The notes below the pieces were generated by a model that worked only from the letters and a program-made list of their open reading frames with translations, did not search any database and was not told the DNA's origin. From an uncultured Verrucomicrobiota bacterium (GTDB taxonomy: Bacteria; Verrucomicrobiota; Kiritimatiellia; RFP12; UBA3636): 33,362 bases of DNA. The position numbers and the translations under genes are program-made. Shown piece after piece: positions 1 through 7,453 of this stretch. How positions within the stretch are numbered: position 1 is the stretch's first letter; every line of letters starts with the position of its first letter. The DNA lies in the NCBI GenBank assembly GCA_946534105.1, contig CAMNCG010000017.1, forward strand, positions 1-33,362. Reading direction: 5' to 3'.

Positions 1-1
1 C

Positions 2-883
2 GGATCCGGGGCCGTCCAGCTCAACACGGACAACGAGGCCATCGCCGGCATCGCCTACCGGGAACTTTCCGCCGGGCGTCCCGCCGCGTTCGCCCTCGTG
101 GGCTTTCGCGCCGCCTTCGCGTGGTCGGAGGCACGGGAGCGGGCGTTCGCCGCCTGCGTCCGGGCGTCCGGAAAGCCTCTTTTTCGCTTTCGCCGCGTCG
201 GCGGGCGCGCCGACCGCCGCGACGAAAACCGCGAAGCACGGCTGGCCAAGTGGCTTTCCCGTCTCCCCCGGCGCACCGCCGTGTTCGCCGTGAACGACCC
301 CACGGCGTTGGAGGTCCTTTGGGCCGCCCGCGCCGCGCGTCGCGCGATTCCGCACGATTTGACACTGCTCGGGGTCGATAACGACATATCGGTCTGCGAG
401 GCGTTTTCGCCGTCGATTTCCAGCATCCAGATCGACCATGAAACCGCTGGGTTTCTCGCGGCGAGGGCGCTGGGCGTCTCCAACCCGCAAGGCGGCAACC
501 TGACGACCGTCAGCCCGCTTCTCGTCGTCCGGCGCCGCACGACGGGCGGTTCGGGACGGCGGGAGTCGTTCGTCCTCAAGGCCATCGAGATGATCCGCGC
601 CGAGGCGTGCAACGGACTTTCCCCGGCCCTGCTGGCCAGACGCTTCCGCTGTTCGCGCCGTCTTTTCGAGCTTCGGTTCCGCGAGGCGACGGGCCACAGC
701 GTGCTCGACGAAATCCAGCACGTCCGCCTGGAGAGCGTCTATGCGCTGCTGGCGCACACGGACACAGCCATCGGCGCCATCGACGAGCTCTGCGGCTGGG
801 GCTCTCCCGTTTCCCTCCAGCGATTTTTCCGCTCCAGAACCGGCATGACGATGCGCCAGTGGCGCAGGAAGAACCGACGTTGA
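2..883 (+). CDS. XylR-like transcriptional regulator (LacI-type sensor plus AraC-type HTH), 5' end missing
   Basis: The reading frame is open from the first bases of the window, so the gene starts upstream; the GTG at 98 is internal. The visible N-terminal part resembles the second half of a LacI/GalR periplasmic-binding-like sensor: a partner-lobe segment around 'AFALVGFR', then 'TAVFAVNDPTALEVL', 'LLGVDNDISVCE' and 'SISSIQID', the usual order in XylR-type sensors. The last ~100 residues are an AraC-type DNA-binding domain with two helix-turn-helices ('LARRFRCSRRLFELRFREA' and the 'FRSRTGMTMRQWRR' end). In this family a sugar binds the sensor and the AraC part activates a nearby promoter. 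The secreted glycosidase starts 71 bases downstream on the same strand and is its likely target. The effector sugar cannot be read from the sequence. Family call secure; target inferred. Confidence 0.9.
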   Translation, partial: GSGAVQLNTDNEAIAGIAYRELSAGRPAAFALVGFRAAFAWSEARERAFAACVRASGKPLFRFRRVGGRADRRDENREARLAKWLSRLPRRTAVFAVNDPTALEVLWAARAARRAIPHDLTLLGVDNDISVCEAFSPSISSIQIDHETAGFLAARALGVSNPQGGNLTTVSPLLVVRRRTTGGSGRRESFVLKAIEMIRAEACNGLSPALLARRFRCSRRLFELRFREATGHSVLDEIQHVRLESVYALLAHTDTAIGAIDELCGWGSPVSLQRFFRSRTGMTMRQWRRKNRR

Positions 884-896
884 GGCTCTGATTTTC

Positions 897-939
897 TTTT
901 CGCAAAGCGACGCATTTTTCGGAAACGAAGCGGTAGAAT
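897..939 (+). promoter_or_regulatory. Probable promoter and operator of the GH50-like gene
   Basis: A -10-like TAGAAT lies at 934-939 within the local motif GGTAGAAT that recurs at other promoters in this window. No good -35 is seen 17 bases upstream, which fits an activated promoter. Upstream lies TTTTCGCA-N6-CGCA (897-914), an arrangement also present in the divergent control region at 19822-19839. The predicted RNA would start near 946, giving a leader of about 9 bases to the ATG at 955 or about 24 to the ATG at 970. Confidence 0.5.
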
Positions 940-954
940 CGGCGGCGAAAACGC

Positions 955-2865
955 ATGAGTCAGGTGCCCATGAAACCGATTCCGCTCCATTTCGCAACCG
1001 TGGCGATTTGCTTTGCGGCCGTCTGCCGCGCCGCGCCATGCCTTTCCGATTTCTCCGTCTCCGCCCGTCCGGACACGGCGCTAGGGGATGCGGCCTCCGG
1101 CCGCGCCGCCGCGGGCAGGATGCCCGCGCGCCCAGACCAAGCCGCGCTCCTTGTCCGCACCGGCGCCGAATACGCCTGGCCCGGCGTGGAACTGCGCTTC
1201 CCGGACGGCCCGCGCGACCTCTCCGGCGCAGGCATGCTGCGCGTCGTCGTGAGCAACGCGTGCGAAAAGGCCTACATGGTCCACGCGATGCTCCGCACCG
1301 GCGCCGACCAGGGTCGCTCGCCCTCGGGCTGCGCCACGCTGCGTCCCGGAGCCGTGCGCGAGATCGCGATTCCCCTGCGGAACATCCCGTGGGTGCTTTC
1401 CGCGCCGCTCGACCTTCCCGGCATGCGCCAGAAGCCCGGCACGGCAGACTCGACGACCTACGACCTCTCCGCCTGCTCCGGCATCGACGTCTATCGCGTC
1501 CAGACGTCGCGCAAGGAGGCGGTGTCGTTCGCGGTCCTTTCCGTCTCGTTCGGCGAAAACCCGGTCGCGCCGGCCGTGCTCGACGCCGCGACGTTCTTCC
1601 CGTTCGTGGACCGGTTTGGCCAGTTCCGGCACGCGGACTGGCCGCTCAAGATCCACTCCGACGAGGAACTGGCCGCCGCCGCCGCGCGCGAGGAGGCGTG
1701 GCTTGCGGCGCACGCCGGAAGCCCCATCCCGGACGCCGACCGCTACGGCGGCTGGGCGGGCGGCCCGCAGCTCGCCGCGACGGGCTACTTCCGCACCGAA
1801 AAGATCGGCGGCGCCTGGTGGCTCGTCGATCCGGAGGGCCATCTCTTCTTCTCGCACGGCATCGCGTGCGTCTATGCCGACACGCCGACGCCCGTCACGG
1901 GGCGCGAGCATTTCTTCGAGTGGCTGCCGAAGAGGGGCGAACCGCTCTTCTGCGGCTGGATGGCGCGCGCCGACGGGCGCCTCAACATCGACTTCGCGCA
2001 AATCAACCAGAAGCGCAAGTGGGGCGAGGACTGGAAGCCGCGCTTCGCCGACCTCGCCGCGCGCCGCTGCCTCGCCTGGGGCGTGAACACAATGGGCAAC
2101 TGGACGACCGACTACGCCTGGGCGCCGCGCCGCGTCCCCTACACCGTCTGGATCCATTCGCGCTCCTTCCCGCACAAGCTCCCAATTGCGCGCAAGGGCT
2201 TCGGCGACCGCCTCCCGGACGTCTTCCACCCCGACTACCCGGCCTACATCCGAGCCCGCGCCGCCGACATGGCCGCCAAGGTCGCGGACGACCCGATGTG
2301 CCTCGGCGTCTTCGTGGACAACGAACTGGCGTGGGACACGGCGGAAGACCCCGCCGCCTACGCGGAAACGTATTTCGGAATCGTTGAAGCGGCGGTGCGC
2401 GAGGCATTCCCGCACCACCTCTACCTCGGATGCCGCTTCGCGTGGGGCGGCGAGGACGTCTGGCGCGTCGCCGCGCGCCACTGCGACGTCGTGAGCGTCA
2501 ACTTCTACGAGCGCTCCCCGGCGCGCGACCTGCCGCCCGGCGCGGTGGACAAGCCGCTCCTCATCGGCGAATACCATTTCGGCTCGCTCGACAGCGGGAT
2601 GTTCGGCGGCGGCCTCGTCACGGTCTTCGACCAGAAGGAGCGCGGCGACGCCTACCGCTCGTTCGTGCGCGACTGCCTCGACCATCCGCGCTTCGTCGGG
2701 TGCCACTGGTTCCAGTGGCAGGACCAGGCGCTCACCGGCCGCCCCGACGGCGAGGACTACGCCTGCGGCTTCGTCACCGCCTGCGACGTGCCCTATCCCG
2801 AACTCGTCCGCGCCGCGCGCGACATCGCCGCCGAAATGTATCCCAGGCGCTTCCACAGAGAATAA
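955..2865 (+). CDS. Secreted GH50-like glycoside hydrolase (agarase-type, clan GH-A)
   Basis: A secreted retaining glycosidase. The 636-residue protein starts with a signal peptide ending near 'AVCRAAPC'; ATG 970 (MKPIPL...) would give a more typical signal peptide than ATG 955. A beta-sandwich-like region of about 200 residues precedes the catalytic barrel. The barrel opens with 'YFRTEKIGGAWWLVDPEGH' and 'LFFSHGI', a signature typical of GH50 agarases. The putative acid/base is Glu457 in 'GVFVDNELAW' and the nucleophile Glu539 in 'IGEYHFGSLDSGMF', both close to the GH50 pattern. Substrate is uncertain: GH50 enzymes are known for agarose, but related clan GH-A enzymes cleave other beta-galactans. 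Residues about 43-58 are encoded by two palindromes (see the repeat at 1090). It lies between its presumed regulator and a secreted beta-repeat protein 45 bases downstream. Confidence 0.8.
   Translation: MSQVPMKPIPLHFATVAICFAAVCRAAPCLSDFSVSARPDTALGDAASGRAAAGRMPARPDQAALLVRTGAEYAWPGVELRFPDGPRDLSGAGMLRVVVSNACEKAYMVHAMLRTGADQGRSPSGCATLRPGAVREIAIPLRNIPWVLSAPLDLPGMRQKPGTADSTTYDLSACSGIDVYRVQTSRKEAVSFAVLSVSFGENPVAPAVLDAATFFPFVDRFGQFRHADWPLKIHSDEELAAAAAREEAWLAAHAGSPIPDADRYGGWAGGPQLAATGYFRTEKIGGAWWLVDPEGHLFFSHGIACVYADTPTPVTGREHFFEWLPKRGEPLFCGWMARADGRLNIDFAQINQKRKWGEDWKPRFADLAARRCLAWGVNTMGNWTTDYAWAPRRVPYTVWIHSRSFPHKLPIARKGFGDRLPDVFHPDYPAYIRARAADMAAKVADDPMCLGVFVDNELAWDTAEDPAAYAETYFGIVEAAVREAFPHHLYLGCRFAWGGEDVWRVAARHCDVVSVNFYERSPARDLPPGAVDKPLLIGEYHFGSLDSGMFGGGLVTVFDQKERGDAYRSFVRDCLDHPRFVGCHWFQWQDQALTGRPDGEDYACGFVTACDVPYPELVRAARDIAAEMYPRRFHRE
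1090..1128. repeat. Pair of REP-like palindromes inside the GH50-like coding sequence
   Basis: Two adjacent perfect hairpins: 1090-1104 (GCGGCC, loop TCC, GGCCGC) and 1110-1128 (CGCGGGCA, loop GGA, TGCCCGCG), the latter followed by CGCCCA. They are translated without a stop as a Gly/Ala/Arg-rich linker between the signal peptide and the first domain. They resemble the palindromes at 10149-10220 and 27780-27858, suggesting one dispersed family. Confidence 0.6.
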
Positions 2866-2910
2866 CCGCCCCCACCGCTTTTCAACTTTTCAACCGTAAA
2901 AGGAAACCCC

Positions 2911-5469
2911 ATGAAAACTCAGCGCACCACCTCCCGCCTTGCCGCTGTCTTGTGCCTCGTCGTTTTCGGCGAGGCCGCATCCGCCCGCGCCGACACCATC
3001 TACATGACCAAGACGCAGACCGGCGACCAGACGGCCTTCACGGACGGGCAGTTCTGGTCGGACGGCGCCGCGCCGTCGTCGGACAAGGACTACATGACGC
3101 GCATATCCGGAACGCTGCGGACGCCACAAGGATGGAGCACGTGGGCGGACATCTTTGATTTCAAGGGGCGCTCGCTCACCATCGGCGATCCGGACAACCC
3201 GTCGACGGGCGGCTACATGCTGCTCCGCACCGGTGCCGGAGGCTGCAAGGTCTCCGATCTCCGCCTTGCAGGAAACGCGCAAATTTCCTCCGGCGTGAAC
3301 CGCTCCACGGTTCTGATGGGCGCGACCACCGTCCTCGCGGACGACGACCATCCTGCCGTCGTCCACGTCAGGCCCGGATACACGCTTACGTGGAACAGCC
3401 AGCTCTCCGGTGCCGCCGGAACGCGCATCCGCTTCGACTGCGAAACGTCCGCCGGCGGGACGCTCGAATCGACCGTGGATCACGTCTCGACCTTCGCCGG
3501 AACGATGGAACTCGGCGACAACCTCTACTTCCACCCCTACCACTGGAATCGCATCCCGTCGCTCTGCTTCAACGGAACCGGCGCGAGGCTGTTCTGCGAG
3601 TTCGAATATCCGAAGCATCTTCTCGCCGACAGCGCCGGCCGGGCGATTTCCGTCGGGCCGAAGGGCGGCACGTGGCTCGTGAGCAACTGGAACAAGCGCA
3701 CCCGCGTCGACTGGCCCGTCTCCGGCACGGGGACGCTGACGATCAACGGCGCGGGTTCCGGCGTCCTTGCCTTCGAGGGCGCGTTCTCCGGCTCCCCGAC
3801 CATCGCCGTCACCGCGTTGGGTTCCATCGCTCTCACGAACGGTGTCTCGTTCGCGCAGGAGAGCGGCGTGGCGATCGCGCTCGGCGCCGGGACGCTCCAC
3901 CTTTCCGCCGATGCCATGCCGGCCCCTGCCTCGTTCTCCGCCGCGGATGGCGCGACCCTCGTCCTCTACCCGGATCCCGCGACTGGCGCGACGGTTCCAC
4001 TCAAGGCCGCCGCCGCCGCCGCGCTCTCCGGCACTGTCGCCGTGAAACTCGCCGCCTATCCCGCCGCGATGCCCGAAGGCGGACTCCTGCCGTTCCTCGT
4101 CGTCCCCGCCGCGACCGACCTTTCCGGTGTCGCATTCGACTGGCAGGGCGTCGGCTACGGCCAGCCCGTCGGGGAGATTGTCGTGTCCGATCCGGCGGAC
4201 GGCTTCGTCACGGTCTCCGCGAAGCTCTCCACCATCGCCGGCCCGGTCACGCCCACGACCGGCGGTTCCGCCGCGACCTACTTCGAGACGGCCTCGCATT
4301 GGAGCGACGGTCTCGCCCACCACGCCACAAACTATCTTGTGACGGGGCACTCGAACGTCCGCGCCACATCCGCTGACTGGGTGCACACGTGGGAATGCAA
4401 AGCCGACGCCGTCACGCTCGTCGATTCGAGATTCCTGACCAAACAGCGCAACCGCCTCTACTTCAAGGACCTCCGCCTCTACGGGAACAGCCGCCTGGGC
4501 ATCGCCAGCTTCGATGGCGGCGCCGCGACTGAGGACCTCAACCTCTACGGCGGCCTGACCGTCGCCACGGACGCGCGCGGCTACGACGGCGTCTATTTCT
4601 CCTGCAACAACGCGAACTTCCGTCGCGGCATCGTGCATTCCGCGCTTGCCGGTTCCGGCAACCTCTTCCTCACGGGCGAGAGCGTCAACGCGGGCGGGGT
4701 CGTCTGGCAGCTCTGCGGCGACAACGCAGCGTATCGCGGCTCCATCGAGGCCTACACGACCAACGCCGCGCGGAAGGTCTCGCTCGACGCGCAGAGCGCC
4801 ACCGCCCTTGGCGGCGCCCCGGCCGCGTTTCTCCAGCACGGCCTCTACCTCGGCCCGAACGCCACGCTCAATGTCACGAACGTCGCCGTCGCCGTCGCGG
4901 ACGTCACGCGCGGCGTCACGGTCTCCAACGCCACGGTGAACGTCGGCGCGGGCCTGGACTTCGCGATCTCCTCGCAGACGCTCCTCGGCGACACCGTGAC
5001 GAAGACCGGCGCCGGCACCTGGACGCTCGGCGGAGCCTCCGCCCCCGCGACCGACGCGACGCTCTCGGTTGAGGAGGGGACGCTCGCCTTTGCCGCCGAA
5101 GACGCCGCCGTCGGCGCCGCGCTTTCCTTCGCCGACGGCGCGGCGCTCGGCGTCTGTGCGCTCGGCGAGCAATCGCCGAGTTCCACCGGCGTCATCCTCA
5201 CAAACGGCCTCTCCGCCGCCGGCGCGACTCTCCCCGTGCGCATCATCGCGCCGGGCGCCGCCAAGTCCGACTCCTTCCGACTCGCCGCCTTCACCGCCCC
5301 CACCGCCACTGTCGATGCGCTCCTGCCGAAACTGGCCGGGACGTCCACGACCGGCAAGTCCGCCGCCGTTTCCTTCTCCGCCTCCGACGCCTACACGCTC
5401 GGCGGCGTCTCCGTGAAGACCGTGACCGCCTCGGTGTCCCCCGCCGCCTTCATCCTCGTCGTGCGATAG
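2911..5469 (+). CDS. Secreted beta-strand-repeat (autotransporter-associated repeat) protein
   Basis: An 852-residue secreted protein, start supported by an AAAGGA ribosome-binding site 4 bases before ATG 2911. The N-terminus is a signal peptide ending near 'AASARAD'. The rest is Gly/Ala/Thr/Ser-rich and predicted to be all beta. Near residues 695-725 'TKTGAGTWTLGG' followed by 'LSVEEGTLAFAA' matches the autotransporter-associated beta-strand repeat (PATR/PF12951 type), a short repeat of passenger domains that fold as beta-helices. There is no convincing C-terminal autotransporter barrel: the protein ends 'SPAAFILVVR', similar to the ends of the proteins at 10720 and 24535. It follows the GH50-like gene by 45 bases, so it is probably co-transcribed, perhaps serving as a surface scaffold or glycan-binding partner. 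That role is inferred. Function otherwise unknown. Confidence 0.75.
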   Translation: MKTQRTTSRLAAVLCLVVFGEAASARADTIYMTKTQTGDQTAFTDGQFWSDGAAPSSDKDYMTRISGTLRTPQGWSTWADIFDFKGRSLTIGDPDNPSTGGYMLLRTGAGGCKVSDLRLAGNAQISSGVNRSTVLMGATTVLADDDHPAVVHVRPGYTLTWNSQLSGAAGTRIRFDCETSAGGTLESTVDHVSTFAGTMELGDNLYFHPYHWNRIPSLCFNGTGARLFCEFEYPKHLLADSAGRAISVGPKGGTWLVSNWNKRTRVDWPVSGTGTLTINGAGSGVLAFEGAFSGSPTIAVTALGSIALTNGVSFAQESGVAIALGAGTLHLSADAMPAPASFSAADGATLVLYPDPATGATVPLKAAAAAALSGTVAVKLAAYPAAMPEGGLLPFLVVPAATDLSGVAFDWQGVGYGQPVGEIVVSDPADGFVTVSAKLSTIAGPVTPTTGGSAATYFETASHWSDGLAHHATNYLVTGHSNVRATSADWVHTWECKADAVTLVDSRFLTKQRNRLYFKDLRLYGNSRLGIASFDGGAATEDLNLYGGLTVATDARGYDGVYFSCNNANFRRGIVHSALAGSGNLFLTGESVNAGGVVWQLCGDNAAYRGSIEAYTTNAARKVSLDAQSATALGGAPAAFLQHGLYLGPNATLNVTNVAVAVADVTRGVTVSNATVNVGAGLDFAISSQTLLGDTVTKTGAGTWTLGGASAPATDATLSVEEGTLAFAAEDAAVGAALSFADGAALGVCALGEQSPSSTGVILTNGLSAAGATLPVRIIAPGAAKSDSFRLAAFTAPTATVDALLPKLAGTSTTGKSAAVSFSASDAYTLGGVSVKTVTASVSPAAFILVVR

Positions 5470-5473
5470 GAGA

Positions 5474-5599
5474 AGCCGCGTCGGCGAACCGATCGACCTG
5501 CCGTCTAATTTCACGCTGGAACTTCGCGGGGCGCACCTCGTGCAGGCGGCCGGAACGTTCTGCAACCTCTTCCGCGCCGGCGGCGCGGACAACATTCGG
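5474..5599 (+). pseudogene. Fragment of a pectate-lyase-like beta-helix gene
   Basis: One frame of this otherwise gene-free stretch reads 'GEPIDLPSNFTLELRGAHL' followed by 'GTFCNLFRAGGADNIR'. This is the typical early part of right-handed parallel beta-helix (pectate lyase superfamily) proteins. There is no start codon in a sensible position and the similarity ends at 'DNIR', just before the large hairpin at 5615. It is best read as a leftover of a deleted glycan-active gene. The family call is by eye from the spacing of the motif. Confidence 0.45.
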
Positions 5600-5614
5600 T
5601 CACGCCCGCGACGG

Positions 5615-5673
5615 CCAGAGATTCCAAATCGGGCGGTCGCCGGCACGGCGACCGCCCGATTTGGAATCTCTGG
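5615..5673. repeat. Perfect 28-bp inverted repeat with a 3-base loop
   Basis: The arms at 5615-5642 and 5646-5673 are exact reverse complements separated by GCA. There is no T-run after the right arm, so it does not look like an intrinsic terminator. It sits at the break point of the beta-helix fragment and 17 bases before the -35 element of the next promoter. It could be a short mobile palindromic element or the scar of a larger one. Confidence 0.85.
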
Positions 5674-5689
5674 GTGCCGGGGTCCGGCC

Positions 5690-5718
5690 TTGAACCGCGC
5701 CGGTCCTTGCGGTAGAAT
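5690..5718 (+). promoter_or_regulatory. Sigma-70-like promoter, leaderless
   Basis: TTGAAC at 5690-5695, a 17-base spacer, and TAGAAT at 5713-5718. Exactly 7 bases separate the -10 from the ATG at 5726, so the RNA should begin at or next to the start codon. It would drive the truncated ATPase gene and possibly the regulator at 6124. Confidence 0.7.
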
Positions 5719-5725
5719 CGGAGCC

Positions 5726-6115
5726 ATGCAAGACACTCCACGGGACATTCCGGCCAAACTCCTGCCCCTGCCGGTCGGCAACAGCGACTGGGCGCACATC
5801 GCCGCGCACGACTGGCACGCGGACAAGACGCAGCTCATTTCCGGCCTTCTCGACCGCGACGCGACGGTCGCTCTCTTCACGCGGCCGCGGCGCTTCGGAA
5901 AGACGTTCGCGCTGGCGATGCTCCACACCTTTTTCGAGAAGACCGAGAAGTCCAACGCCCACCTCTTCGAGGGCACGAAGGTCTGGGCCGACCTCGCGGA
6001 GCGGGACCTTTCGACCGTTCAACCGTTCAACCTTTCAACCGCGCAGGACGCGCCCCCGCGCGTCCTGCGCTACGGCGTCGGCTTCGCCGGCAAGCACGTC
6101 GCGCTGGCGAAATAG
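5726..6115 (+). pseudogene. AAA-ATPase-like gene with its middle deleted
   Basis: The 129-residue product has the N-terminus of the AAA-ATPase-like family found with a C-terminal nuclease-like domain: 'LPLPVGNSDW', 'DKTQLISGLLDRD' and a Walker-A-like 'FTRPRRFGKTFALAML'. The family is normally about 500-550 residues. After about residue 93 the family sequence stops and a low-complexity stretch (TTCAACC-type repeats, 6009-6041) leads into 'YGVGFAGKHVALAK', which resembles the family's extreme C-terminus. The sensor, arginine-finger and nuclease parts are missing, so the product cannot be a working enzyme. Its promoter is intact and its stop lies 8 bases before the next start, so transcription may now serve the regulator. 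Confidence 0.7.
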
Positions 6116-6123
6116 GGGTTGCA

Positions 6124-7329
6124 ATGGGCAAGGCAGCCGCGATGGAAGGCAATCGCGCCAAGAAGGTCGCCATCCTGTTTTCGCTGAAACGGAAGGCGGA
6201 GCGCTCGACGTTTCTCGGGATTCTCGACCATGTCGGAAAAAGCGGTCGTTGGTTCTGCCTTTTCGACGAGCGCTGGAGCGGCGAGCGAATGGCCGATTTC
6301 CCCAAAACGGGGGTCGACGGCATCATCGTCTCACGGACCGGGTTCGACGACGCGCGCGAGATCGCGGCGCTGCGCGTCCCGGTGGTTTTCGTGGAACCGG
6401 GGCCGGAACGGGAGGATCCGGACTATCCTCTCCGGGGCATTCCCTACGTGCGGCGGGACAGCCGCGCGATCGGCGCAATGGCGGCGCGCTATTTCGTTTC
6501 GCGGGGATACCGCTCGTTCGCGTTCGTCGATCTGCCCAGCGTCGAATGCTGGAGTCGCGAGCGGCACCTCGGTTTTGGCGACGCGCTCGCGGAGCGGGGG
6601 TTCGGCTTCGCGGTGTTCGATTCCTCCACCGCCGGAGAAAAGCGAGACTGGCCGACGGAACGGGAGCGCATGGTCCGCTTCCTCAGGGAACTTCCACGGG
6701 AAACGGCGGTTTTCGCCCCGGCGGACCATCGGGCCCGCAACGTGCTGGAGGCGTGTCTTTTCGCCGGTCTTCGGGTGCCGGACGAAATCGCCGTTCTGGG
6801 CGTCGACGACGACCCTCTGATTTGCGACTCCACCGTGCCGTCCCTTTCAAGCATCCATACCGGCGGCTTTCGCCGCGGCCAGATTGCTGCGGCGATGCTC
6901 GACGACCTCATGTCCGGTCGCCAGCCCCGCGAGTGTGCCATTTCCCAGCCACCCATCGGCATTGTCACGCGCGACAGCACAGGCTACGCCGCCACGAGCG
7001 ATGCCGCCATTTCGCGGGCGGTCGCCTTCGTCCGGCGCAACGCCGGGGACGGGAACCTCGACGTCGCCGCCGTCGTGCGGGCGAGCGGATGTTCCCGGCG
7101 GACGCTGGAAGGACGGTTCCGCGCCAAGCTGGGCTTTTCGGTCCGCGACGCGATCATCCGCGAACGCATCGAGCGCGTCAAGGCGCTGCTTGCGGCCGGC
7201 AGCCTCTCGATCGGCGAAATCACGGAGCGGACGAACTTCGTGCGCGAAAGCCATCTGGCCAAGCTCTTCAAGCAGGTGACGGGCGTCACCATGACCGAAT
7301 GGCGCCGCGAAAACCGCGACACGCTCTAG
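6124..7329 (+). CDS. XylR-like transcriptional regulator
   Basis: A 401-residue protein with a LacI/GalR-type sensor (about residues 14-285) and an AraC-type DNA-binding domain (about 295-398). Sensor landmarks are 'VDGIIVSRTG', 'RDSRAIGAMAARYFVSRGY', 'RERHLGFGDALAERGF', 'AVLGVDDDPLICDS' and 'PSLSSIHT'. The HTH part carries 'VVRASGCSRRTLEGRFRAKL' and ends 'FKQVTGVTMTEWRRENR'. This is the full-length XylR arrangement in which sugar binding makes the protein activate its target. ATG 6124 is preceded by AGGGG at good spacing; ATG 6142 is possible. It lies directly upstream of the 7454 glycosidase, whose promoter carries paired direct repeats, and the same arrangement precedes the GH42 gene at 27957. 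Control of both is inferred. Confidence 0.92.
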   Translation: MGKAAAMEGNRAKKVAILFSLKRKAERSTFLGILDHVGKSGRWFCLFDERWSGERMADFPKTGVDGIIVSRTGFDDAREIAALRVPVVFVEPGPEREDPDYPLRGIPYVRRDSRAIGAMAARYFVSRGYRSFAFVDLPSVECWSRERHLGFGDALAERGFGFAVFDSSTAGEKRDWPTERERMVRFLRELPRETAVFAPADHRARNVLEACLFAGLRVPDEIAVLGVDDDPLICDSTVPSLSSIHTGGFRRGQIAAAMLDDLMSGRQPRECAISQPPIGIVTRDSTGYAATSDAAISRAVAFVRRNAGDGNLDVAAVVRASGCSRRTLEGRFRAKLGFSVRDAIIRERIERVKALLAAGSLSIGEITERTNFVRESHLAKLFKQVTGVTMTEWRRENRDTL

Positions 7330-7361
7330 CCCGCCCCACGCCCTTGCCCGCCGCCCCTGCC

Positions 7362-7427
7362 TGCGCAAACGGATAAATCCCGCTTGCTCAAACTGGTGTA
7401 GCGCGGGCAGAAGCGCCGTGCCAGAAT
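7362..7427 (+). promoter_or_regulatory. AraC-type tandem operator and promoter of the 7454 glycosidase
   Basis: Two direct repeats, TGCGCAAACGG (from 7362) and TGCTCAAACTGG (from 7385), start 23 bases apart and flank the palindrome GGATAAATCC (7371-7380). GGTGTAGCG follows. A TGC-CAGAAT extended -10 lies at 7419-7427, 37 bases from the second repeat. No -35 is visible, as expected for activator-dependent promoters. The same elements at the same spacing occur at 27884-27949. The predicted RNA start is near 7435. Confidence 0.7.
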
Positions 7428-7453
7428 TGACGGCGAAAGGGCGCGATAGGGCC

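Noticed and set aside
5540-5700. A coding gene from ATG 5540 through the hairpin
   Set aside because: The translation through the palindrome is a back-to-back reading of its two arms and only the first ~20 residues resemble a known family.
2890-5976. A very long minus-strand open frame (1028 codons) opposite the beta-repeat gene
   Set aside because: It is a shadow of a high-GC gene: low-complexity Arg/Gly/Asp/Glu translation, no domains, and no start signals, while the plus strand has a signal peptide and a ribosome-binding site.
7418-7453. GTG 7418 as the start of the GH39-like gene
   Set aside because: It overlaps the extended -10 element, so it would not be on the transcript; ATG 7454 fits a signal peptide.
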